5,598 nt of DNA from Algoriphagus sp. (GTDB taxonomy: Bacteria; Bacteroidota; Bacteroidia; Cytophagales; Cyclobacteriaceae). Where the stretch lies: contig JALRIY010000151.1 in the NCBI GenBank assembly GCA_023255285.1, positions 1 to 5,598 of the forward strand. Reading direction: 5' to 3'. Shown here piece by piece: positions 1 to 5,598 of the stretch (position 1 is the first letter of the stretch; each line of letters begins with the position of its first letter). Under the pieces are notes generated by a model. It saw only the letters and a list, made by a program, of their open reading frames with translations. It did no database searches and had not been told where the DNA came from. Made by a program: the position numbers and the translations under genes.

Positions 1-446
1 ATTTTAAAACCTACTGCTTCAATTCCCGTTATTTCAGATTGACGCATATAGTGTAATAAAACTACTTCTTCAGTAAGAGCAGGTAAGGAGAATGATAGGG
101 TGTCGTAGGTGGTAAATGTATTTCCAAATCCATCACCAATCGGTTTTCCTGTTTGGGTATGAAAAATAGGGACATTCCACAAGCTATCTACCAATACTAT
201 ATTGCTGGAATCTCTAAAGATAATCTTGATGTAGCAATTTGAAAATGGATAGTCTTCGGTATACCGAACCCCAATCATGGCTTTCCCTTTCAGGGAATCT
301 AAGGAAGTGAGGTCAAATTTAACAGAATCACTTTCTTCCCAGGTAGAGGTTTCAAAAGAATGGTATTCTTCAAACATTCGATCCTTGCTGCAAGAACTAA
401 GAATCATTACTAATGCAAGAAGTGCTTGTTGAAAGCGCTTAATCAT
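1..446 (-). CDS. gldH: GldH, gliding-motility lipoprotein (3' end cut by window edge)
   Basis: The 148 visible residues match the GldH family, a lipoprotein of Bacteroidota gliding motility and the associated type IX secretion system. In that family it is needed for gliding and is expected to sit in the cell envelope facing the periplasm. Seen in the sequence: a basic start (MIKR), a hydrophobic stretch and the lipobox LSSC with Cys19 as the predicted lipidated residue. After it come the early FEEYHSFE segment (residues 25-32), a YPFSN strand (66-70), GDGFGN (104-109) and the late YMRQSEITGIEAVGF segment (133-147), all typical of GldH. Family members are about 155-165 residues long, so only a short tail is missing. 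The ATG at 446 overlaps the end of the upstream ricT-like gene by 8 bases (ATGATTAA), which suggests translational coupling. It is the last gene seen in the recQ-purD-ricT-gldH run. Identification is confident; the stop codon is outside the window. Confidence 0.9.
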   Translation of the reverse strand, partial: MIKRFQQALLALVMILSSCSKDRMFEEYHSFETSTWEESDSVKFDLTSLDSLKGKAMIGVRYTEDYPFSNCYIKIIFRDSSNIVLVDSLWNVPIFHTQTGKPIGDGFGNTFTTYDTLSFSLPALTEEVVLLHYMRQSEITGIEAVGFK

Positions 447-1872
447 TGCCTTGGTTGCTATTGGGGCCTTGATTGATTCGTGGTGGAAATCTCCGCTGCC
501 CTTCCTGAGGTTTTTCAACTGGTTTAGGAGTAGGAGAGTCCACTTTGGGAATTGTTGCTTCAGAGCCTGTTGCAGGTCCCTGATTTGAGTTAGGGCGTGG
601 TCTGTTTTTGTTTTTACGACGTTTATCTCCTAGTCTAGTAGATTGATTTCCATCTGCAGGTCTCACTCGTCCTGGAGCAGCCATCGAGGTAGATTGCTCA
701 GCAGGTTTTGGAGTTATTGCTTCAGATCTTGGTCCCTGACTTTGATTTACGCGAGGTACATTTCCATCTGTAGGCCGCTTCTTTTTCTTTTTCTTTTTGG
801 AAAATTTCTTATCAAGTAATTCCAATTCTCGTGTGCTTTGAGCAGCCAAGTCTTCTACTGCTGAGGAATGGTCCACTTGAAGATTAAATACCTTGACGCC
901 TTGTTCGTTTAATGCTTGAATTTCGCGCACTCGTTCACAGGTGATACTAATCCAATCGTTGTCATGATTGTAATTGAACCACATCAACTTTCTAAAAATA
1001 TCAGTTTTTTGCAACTTAGCGGGGCCCTGTTCTGTCAATAGAGGCTTATCAACTTGCGGAATATCCTTGATGGCTTCCATATAGGTGTCTAACTCGTAGT
1101 TGAGGCAACATTTTAATCGCCCACATTGACCACTTAGTTTTCCAGGGTTTAGCGAAAGGTTTTGGTACCTAGCCGCTGAGGTGGTCACATTTTTAAAATC
1201 TACTAACCAAGTGGAGCAGCACAGCTCTCTTCCGCATACGCCAATACCTCCTAATCTACCTGCCTCCTGGCGAAGGCTGATTTGACGCATTTCTACTCGA
1301 ACTTTAAACTCTCCTGCTAGGGATTTGATTAATTCTCTAAAATCGATTCGGTCTTCTGCTGAATAATAAAAAGTAGCTTTTGAGTTGTCTGCTTGAAATT
1401 CCACATCAGACATCTTCATCTTAAGACCATATTCGTCCACAATTTGCTTACAGCGGTATAAAGTTGGGATTTCTCGGGCCTTCGCCTCCTCCCATTTCTC
1501 CATATCCTTCTGAGTAGCTACACGGTAAATTCGGGTGATGGAGTCGTCGTTCCTTATTTTTCGCTTTTGCATTTGTAGCCGCACTAACTCGCCTTGCAAA
1601 GAAATGTAGCCAATATGGTGCCCACTAGGAACATCCACTACTACTGGATCTCCTGTATTGAGTGTCAAGTAATCTACGTTTCTAAAATATTCTTTTCTGC
1701 CTCCTTTAAACTTGACTTCAACAATATCAAAGGTATCCAGCTGAGGGATACCCATTTGGGTCAACCAATCAAAAGAATTCATTTTATTACAATCGCTCGT
1801 TCCACAGGAGCCGTTATTTTGACAACCTCCTGTTCCACTCGCAGTGGTCCCACATGAACTACATCCAGCCAT
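439..1872 (-). CDS. ricT: RicT/YaaT-like PSP1-domain protein with Cys-rich N-terminus and basic repeat tail
   Basis: This is a PSP1-domain protein related to Bacillus RicT (YaaT). There, RicT joins RicA and RicF in an Fe-S complex that affects RNase Y-dependent mRNA processing, biofilm formation and sporulation. Its role in Bacteroidota is not established and should not be copied across. Three regions are visible in the 477 residues. Residues 1-30 are Gly/Ser-rich with cysteines at 4, 7, 17, 23 and 28. The PSP1 core runs from about 46 to 315, with paired motifs GVCGRELCC (Cys213, 218, 219) and GQCGRLKCC (Cys250, 255, 256), the family's conserved cysteines. From about 355 there is a disordered-looking tail rich in Lys, Arg, Pro, Asn and Gln, with seven lysines in a row (359-365) and internal repeats. 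Bacillus RicT is about 275 residues, so the extra length is the two ends. The start is ATG at 1872, because an in-frame TAA lies three codons upstream. Its end overlaps gldH, a neighbour pair common in this phylum. Family assignment is firm; the symbol is by homology. Confidence 0.85.
   Translation of the reverse strand: MAGCSSCGTTASGTGGCQNNGSCGTSDCNKMNSFDWLTQMGIPQLDTFDIVEVKFKGGRKEYFRNVDYLTLNTGDPVVVDVPSGHHIGYISLQGELVRLQMQKRKIRNDDSITRIYRVATQKDMEKWEEAKAREIPTLYRCKQIVDEYGLKMKMSDVEFQADNSKATFYYSAEDRIDFRELIKSLAGEFKVRVEMRQISLRQEAGRLGGIGVCGRELCCSTWLVDFKNVTTSAARYQNLSLNPGKLSGQCGRLKCCLNYELDTYMEAIKDIPQVDKPLLTEQGPAKLQKTDIFRKLMWFNYNHDNDWISITCERVREIQALNEQGVKVFNLQVDHSSAVEDLAAQSTRELELLDKKFSKKKKKKKRPTDGNVPRVNQSQGPRSEAITPKPAEQSTSMAAPGRVRPADGNQSTRLGDKRRKNKNRPRPNSNQGPATGSEATIPKVDSPTPKPVEKPQEGQRRFPPRINQGPNSNQGND
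442..777 (-). repeat. Degenerate internal repeats in the ricT-like tail
   Basis: The last 112 codons of the ricT-like gene are built from recurring pieces. In protein: RPTDGN (366-371) and RPADGN (404-409); SEAITPKPAE (383-392) and the looser SEATIPK...TPKPVEK (437-454); and QGP-containing units at 375-381, 428-433, 465-470 and 471-475 (NQSQGP, NSNQGP, RINQGP, NSNQG). In DNA on the plus strand, ATTTCCATCTGCAGG (646-660) recurs with one change at 760-774, GGTCCCTGA occurs at 575-583 and 731-739, and TTGCTTCAGA occurs at 555-564 and 717-726. The spacings differ (114, 156 and 162 bases), so this is an old, rearranged set of duplications rather than a clean tandem array. Confidence 0.65.
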
Positions 1873-1909
1873 ATTTAATTATCTATAGGGCTTACGCCTC
1901 CTTAGTTAT

Positions 1910-3202
1910 CTAGTTATTTTTTAATCGTAAAATATCTTGACCTATGTCTCTTCTAAAATAGGCCTTCTCCCAAGAGATTTCTGCCACTGTTGCATAGGTA
2001 GATGCTAAAGCTTCTTCCAAAGTAGCTGCTACCCCAGTGATTGCAAGGACTCTACCTCCCTGATTTGAAAGTATGCCTGATTTATCTTGAGATGTACCAG
2101 CGTGGAAAACAACACTGTTTATCGTCTTTTCAGGAACTGTGATTGGAAAACCTTTGGCATAGGACTCTGGGTAACCTCCACTGACCATGACTACAGTAGT
2201 GCATGTTTTTGGAGATATTTTTAGGGTATAATTAGCCAAATCTCCACCCGCAATGCCATTCAACAAATCTACAAAATCGCTTTCAATTCGAGGCAGTACG
2301 GCTTCTGTTTCTGGATCCCCCATCCGGACATTGTACTCGATGACGTAAGGATCTCCTTGGGTATTCATCAGTCCAATAAATAAGAATCCTTTATAGCCGA
2401 TTCCTTCCTTTTTTAAACCGGCAATAGTAGGCTTTACAATGCGCTCCTCTACCTTCGATAAAAAGGCTGCATCTGCAAATGGTATTGGGCTTACCGCTCC
2501 CATTCCCCCTGTATTCAATCCTGTATCCCCTTCGCCAATTCGCTTGTAATCCTTGGCCTCAGGTAAAATTTTATAATTCACTCCGTCCGTAGCCACAAAT
2601 AGGGAAAGTTCAATCCCGGTCAAGAACTCTTCCACCACCACCTTTGAGGAAGCTTCACCAAATTTTGCATCCACGAGCATTTCTTTTAAGGAGAGTTTGG
2701 CATCTTCCAAACTTTCACAAATCAAAACTCCTTTGCCAGCTGCAAGACCATCTGCTTTCAGTACAATTGGCAAAGATTGTTGTTCCAAATAAGCGAGTCC
2801 TTCTTCCAATTGATTTGCATGAAAAGTGGCATACGCTGCAGTGGGTACCCCATTTCGCTGCATAAACTGCTTTGAAAAATCCTTGCTACCTTCCAAAGTT
2901 GCTCCGAGTTGGGAGGGTCCAACAATTGGAATGTTTTCCGTACCTTTTTGGACATGTAAGTAGTCTACTAAACCCTTTACTAAGGGTTCTTCTGGACCAA
3001 TTACAACCAACTCGATGGCTTCTTTACAAATGAAATCATGAATACCCACAAAGTCAGTTACGCCAAGAGGGATGTTGGTGGCAATTTGCGCCGTACCTGG
3101 GTTTCCAGGCGCTACGAATAGGTGACTACATTTAGGGCTTTGAACTATTTTCCACGCAAATGCATGTTCCCTTCCTCCACTACCTAATAAAAGTATTTTC
3201 AT
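1910..3202 (-). CDS. purD: Phosphoribosylamine--glycine ligase (GAR synthetase)
   Basis: PurD catalyses the second step of de novo purine synthesis in the cytoplasm: 5-phosphoribosylamine + glycine + ATP gives glycinamide ribonucleotide, ADP and phosphate. The 430 residues match the usual monofunctional bacterial length, and all expected regions are present. The N-domain has GSGGREHA (7-14), APGNPGT (31-37) and IGPEEPLVKGLVD (68-80). The ATP-grasp fold has LKADGLAAGKGV (148-159), the EEFLTGIELS lid region (191-200), DTGLNTGGMGAVSP (226-239) and the metal/ATP-binding EYNVRMGDPETEAVLPR (289-305). The C-domain has GGRVLAITG (382-390) and the near-terminal FRRDIG (416-421). No key residue appears lost. 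The ATG at 3202 is placed so that the Rossmann strand MKILLLGSGG begins at once, as in relatives. It starts 15 bases after the recQ stop and has no clear Shine-Dalgarno sequence. No other pur gene is present, so it appears to be dispersed from the rest of the pathway. Confidence 0.97.
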   Translation of the reverse strand: MKILLLGSGGREHAFAWKIVQSPKCSHLFVAPGNPGTAQIATNIPLGVTDFVGIHDFICKEAIELVVIGPEEPLVKGLVDYLHVQKGTENIPIVGPSQLGATLEGSKDFSKQFMQRNGVPTAAYATFHANQLEEGLAYLEQQSLPIVLKADGLAAGKGVLICESLEDAKLSLKEMLVDAKFGEASSKVVVEEFLTGIELSLFVATDGVNYKILPEAKDYKRIGEGDTGLNTGGMGAVSPIPFADAAFLSKVEERIVKPTIAGLKKEGIGYKGFLFIGLMNTQGDPYVIEYNVRMGDPETEAVLPRIESDFVDLLNGIAGGDLANYTLKISPKTCTTVVMVSGGYPESYAKGFPITVPEKTINSVVFHAGTSQDKSGILSNQGGRVLAITGVAATLEEALASTYATVAEISWEKAYFRRDIGQDILRLKNN

Positions 3203-3217
3203 GAACTCAATATTGTG

Positions 3218-5395
3218 TTAATTGGCATGTTCGGAAATAAACTTGATTCGGTAAACACGAAGTTCTTCTTCCGTGAAATCTTCACTTTCAAGTTCATCCA
3301 ATGCTGCTTTAATGTGATCTGTTTCCGCATTCATGAAATAGTCCAAAAGAATATCTTCTCGGTCGTCATCCATGATCCGGTGGATGTAATAATCAATGTT
3401 TAATTTGGTTCCACTGTAAGTGATTTGTTCAATTTCTTGAAGCAAATCCATCAAAGATAGGTTCAGATTTTGAGCTATTTCTTCCAAGTTGATTTTTCGA
3501 TCGATTTGCTGAATGATGGAGATTTTCACTTTGGAGCGCGTGCCTGAGGTTTTAATAAGCACCTCTGCTGCAGTTTCAATCTCATTTTCAGTGACATAAT
3601 TTTGGATTACTTGAAGAAAAGACGTGCCAAATTTGGCTACTTTACCCATACCAACCCCATTGATTTGAGAGAGTTCTTCCTTAGTAGTGGGATAAATAGT
3701 TGCCATTTCCTCTAAGGAAGGATCTTGAAATATCACATAGGGTGGCAGGCCTTTGGATTTTGCAACACGTTTGCGCTCGGCCTTCAGTAGTTCAAATAAC
3801 TTTTCATCGTACGCCTGTGCGGTATGAAGCTGTTCTTCTTCTACTTCACTTTGTCCCAATTTTTCAAAATCTTGATCCCGGTACAATTCCACCAAATAGG
3901 GATCTTCAAGATAGCGAATGCCCTTTGGGGTTAACTTTAAATGTCCATAATTTTCAATATCCTTTTCTAACAAGGCGGCAATCATTGCCTGACGGATTAC
4001 AGATGTCCAATGCCTCTCACTCTCACCTTTTCCCTTACCAAATACAGGTAAACTATCGTGTTGGTAACTACTGATATAATCGTCCTGTTCTCCAAGGATT
4101 ACCTTTACAAGATGGTCAATCCCAAAACGTCCTTGTGTTTGTTTAACCGCTTCTAGCACCGTGGTTAGGTCATTTACTCCCTCAAAAGTTTCTCTTTCTC
4201 GTTTGCAATTGTCACAAAACCCGCAATCTTTTTCGAGAATCTCTCCAAAATAATTGAGAATAAATTTCCTCCTACATACACCTGTTTCTGAATAGGCAGA
4301 CATTTCTTGCAACAAGATTTTAGCATTTTCTCGCTCAGTAACTGCCTTATCCTTGTTGAATTTATCAAGTTTGATGATATCCTCGTACCTATAAAACATC
4401 AAACAATGGCCTTCAAGCCCATCTCTTCCTGCCCTCCCTGTTTCTTGGTAATACCCTTCTAGTGATTTTGGAACATCGTAATGGATCACATACCGAACAT
4501 CTGGCTTGTCAATTCCCATTCCAAAAGCAATGGTGGCAACGATCACGTCTAATTCTTCGTTAAGAAAATCGTCTTGCGTCTTTATCCGAATAGCAGAATC
4601 AAGACCAGCATGGTAGGGGGCAGCATTGATTTGATTGACCTTAAGAAATTCAGCAATTTCTTCTACTTTCTTTCTGCTCAAACAATAGATGATACCCGAC
4701 TTCCCTTTGTGTTGTTTGATGAATTTTATGAGTACTTTTTTGGATTCATTTTTCACCTTAGGGCGCACCTCGTAATACAAATTTGTTCGATTAAACGAGG
4801 ATTTGAATAAATCCGCTTCCTCCATTTGTAAGTTGCGCTGAATATCCTGCTGCACTTTTGGTGTGGCTGTAGCGGTGAGCGCGATTATGGGCAAATGGGG
4901 AGCTATCTGTGCTACAATAGACTTAATTTTTCGGTACTCAGGTCTGAAATCATGGCCCCATTCCGAAATACAGTGAGCTTCGTCTATCGCCACAAAGCTT
5001 AAGTGTGCCTCCTTTAAAAAAAGTATGTTTTCTTCCTTAGTTAATGATTCTGGGGCCACATAAAGTAATTTGGTGATTTTTTTCAAAACCTCGTTTTTAA
5101 CTTTTGTAGCTTCTGTTTTGGTAAGTGTTGAATTTAAAAAATGGGCATTGATACCGATTGCATTCAATTGATCTACCTGATTTTTCATTAACGCAATAAG
5201 TGGTGAAATTACTATTGCGGTGCCTTCACGTACAACTGCAGGAAGTTGGTAACACAATGATTTTCCAGCCCCAGTAGGCATGATGACGAATGTATTCCTG
5301 TTGTTGAGTAAATTATCAACAATAAGCTCCTGATTTCCACGGAAATGGCTAAATCCGAAGATTTTTTTTAAGTCTGATTTAACATTTTCTTCCAC
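3218..5395 (-). CDS. recQ: ATP-dependent DNA helicase RecQ (725 aa, with C-terminal extension)
   Basis: RecQ is a 3'-5' superfamily 2 helicase acting in recombination and repair of stalled forks. The motifs run in order: FGFSHFRGNQ (13-22, motif 0), Walker A MPTGAGKS (39-46), SPLIALMKNQ (64-73, Ia), DEAH (138-141, Walker B), the aromatic-rich loop with W146, H148, F150 and R151, ALTATAT (172-178, III), GIIYCLSR (234-241, IV), ATIAFGMGIDKPDVR (287-301, V) and YYQETGRAGRDG (315-326, VI, arginine finger). Zinc ligands are Cys374, 391, 394 and 397. An RQC winged helix follows (about 405-510), then an HRDC domain (about 528-602). About 120 further residues follow that are absent from the roughly 610-residue E. 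coli enzyme. The start is GTG at 5395: an in-frame TAG lies ten codons upstream with no ATG or TTG between, and motif 0 falls at the normal distance. There is no Shine-Dalgarno match. It heads the leftward operon and is divergent from kpsF. Confidence 0.96.
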   Translation of the reverse strand: MEENVKSDLKKIFGFSHFRGNQELIVDNLLNNRNTFVIMPTGAGKSLCYQLPAVVREGTAIVISPLIALMKNQVDQLNAIGINAHFLNSTLTKTEATKVKNEVLKKITKLLYVAPESLTKEENILFLKEAHLSFVAIDEAHCISEWGHDFRPEYRKIKSIVAQIAPHLPIIALTATATPKVQQDIQRNLQMEEADLFKSSFNRTNLYYEVRPKVKNESKKVLIKFIKQHKGKSGIIYCLSRKKVEEIAEFLKVNQINAAPYHAGLDSAIRIKTQDDFLNEELDVIVATIAFGMGIDKPDVRYVIHYDVPKSLEGYYQETGRAGRDGLEGHCLMFYRYEDIIKLDKFNKDKAVTERENAKILLQEMSAYSETGVCRRKFILNYFGEILEKDCGFCDNCKRERETFEGVNDLTTVLEAVKQTQGRFGIDHLVKVILGEQDDYISSYQHDSLPVFGKGKGESERHWTSVIRQAMIAALLEKDIENYGHLKLTPKGIRYLEDPYLVELYRDQDFEKLGQSEVEEEQLHTAQAYDEKLFELLKAERKRVAKSKGLPPYVIFQDPSLEEMATIYPTTKEELSQINGVGMGKVAKFGTSFLQVIQNYVTENEIETAAEVLIKTSGTRSKVKISIIQQIDRKINLEEIAQNLNLSLMDLLQEIEQITYSGTKLNIDYYIHRIMDDDREDILLDYFMNAETDHIKAALDELESEDFTEEELRVYRIKFISEHAN

Positions 5396-5455
5396 TCGAA
5401 GAAAGGGCTTTGAGGGTGAGGTCTACCTGTGCTACAGATTGAACGATTACTTTTA

Positions 5456-5463
5456 TACCTTTG
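5456..5463 (+). promoter_or_regulatory. Candidate -7 box for kpsF (TACCTTTG)
   Basis: TACCTTTG matches the Bacteroidota -7 consensus TAnnTTTG exactly. Transcription would begin near 5469, leaving a leader of about 24 bases before the TTG start at 5493, which fits well. The nearest upstream TTG (5439-5441) is only 14 bases away, shorter than the usual spacing of about 17-23, so the -33 element is uncertain. Confidence 0.5.
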
Positions 5464-5465
5464 TA

Positions 5466-5473
5466 CAAAACTA
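5466..5473 (-). promoter_or_regulatory. Candidate -7 box for the recQ operon (TAGTTTTG)
   Basis: Read on the minus strand, TAGTTTTG matches the Bacteroidota primary-sigma -7 consensus TAnnTTTG exactly. Transcription would begin near 5460, giving a recQ leader of roughly 65 bases. No TTG or TTTG lies at the expected -33 distance (about 5490-5500), so the upstream half is weak or missing. It lies 2 bases from the opposed box at 5456-5463. It is the only exact match upstream of recQ in the intergenic region. Confidence 0.4.
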
Positions 5474-5492
5474 GTGATTAACGCAGGTAAAT

Positions 5493-5598
5493 TTGAAGTT
5501 AGCTAAAAATATTAGAAACATCGCAGAGCGGGTTCTATTAAATGAATCCGAAGCTATTGCTGGCCTGGTTGGGTTTTTAAATCAGGATTTCGAGGATT
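5493..5598 (+). CDS. kpsF: KpsF/GutQ-type arabinose-5-phosphate isomerase, N-terminus only
   Basis: Only 35 codons are visible before the right edge. They resemble the N-terminal helix region of KpsF/GutQ/KdsD sugar isomerases, with the sequence IAERVLLNESEAIAGLVGFLNQDFED at residues 10-35 split as IAERVLLNESEAI then AGLVGFLNQDFED. That family interconverts ribulose-5-phosphate and arabinose-5-phosphate, the first step towards the lipopolysaccharide sugar Kdo. The diagnostic SIS domain and any CBS domains (full length about 320 residues) lie outside the window, so the assignment rests on this short stretch and on my recollection that kpsF often sits divergent from recQ in Bacteroidota. The start is TTG at 5493: an in-frame TGA lies at 5475-5477, and no in-frame ATG or GTG occurs between it and the conserved segment. 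A short AGG at 5485-5487, five bases upstream, could serve as a ribosome binding site. Confidence 0.7.
   Translation, partial: MKLAKNIRNIAERVLLNESEAIAGLVGFLNQDFED

Noticed and set aside
778..798. Possible programmed -1 frameshift at the AAAAAG repeats encoding Lys7
   Set aside because: In frame the units read C-AAA-AAG or G-AAA-AAG rather than the efficient A-AAA-AAG heptamer. The zero frame continues to a sensible end overlapping gldH, and no obvious stimulatory stem follows.
1594..1857. Open frame of 87 codons on the plus strand opposite the start of the ricT-like gene
   Set aside because: It lies wholly antisense to a well-supported conserved gene, has no recognisable domain, and the coding signal is clearly on the minus strand.
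1886..1900. Small inverted repeat (GGC-GTAA-GCC on the minus strand) between purD and ricT as a terminator
   Set aside because: The stem is only three or four pairs and is not followed by a T-run, so it cannot be supported as a terminator.
3700..4074. Open frame of 124 codons on the plus strand inside recQ
   Set aside because: It is antisense to the RQC and HRDC parts of recQ, whose protein motifs are intact. Its own translation resembles nothing I know.
5258..5281. RecQ Walker A reads MPTGAGKS instead of MPTGGGKS
   Set aside because: The change is within the permitted GxGKS pattern, and I recall it in other Bacteroidota RecQ proteins, so it does not suggest loss of activity.
5427..5437. 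CTGTGCTACAG inverted repeat in the recQ leader
   Set aside because: It has four-base arms and a three-base loop, extended only by a wobble and one further pair. This is likely to occur by chance and there is no sign of a riboswitch or attenuator.

Overview
The window looks like the chromosome of a Bacteroidota bacterium, most likely from the Cytophagales/Cyclobacteriaceae side of the phylum. Three things point that way: a GldH gliding-motility lipoprotein, a PSP1-domain protein with the cysteine-rich N-terminus seen in this phylum, and promoter boxes matching the Bacteroidota -7 consensus TAnnTTTG. Base composition is moderately AT-rich and even throughout. I see no sign of mobile DNA. The phylum is confident; the family is a guess from protein resemblance.

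Layout: four genes run leftwards on the minus strand in the order recQ (3218-5395), purD (1910-3202), a ricT/yaaT-like PSP1 gene (439-1872) and gldH (1-446, cut by the left edge just before its end). They are tightly packed. The gaps are 15 and 37 bases, ricT and gldH overlap by 8 bases, and no terminator or internal promoter is visible in the gaps, so one operon is likely. A 97-base gap (5396-5492) separates recQ from a rightward gene that begins at 5493 with a TTG codon. Its first 35 residues resemble a KpsF/GutQ-type arabinose-5-phosphate isomerase. No gene-free stretch exceeds 100 bases.

Functionally this is a housekeeping cluster: DNA repair (RecQ helicase), de novo purine synthesis (PurD), an Fe-S/PSP1 regulatory factor (RicT-like), gliding/type IX secretion (GldH) and the Kdo branch of lipopolysaccharide synthesis (KpsF). 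The genes do not form one pathway; they appear to share transcription rather than a biochemical task.

I did not find an undescribed system here. The points most worth a second look are the two opposed -7 boxes built on a palindrome between recQ and kpsF, the two cysteine-rich regions and repeat-built basic tail of the RicT-like protein, the 8-base ricT/gldH overlap, and the roughly 120-residue extension after the RecQ HRDC domain.
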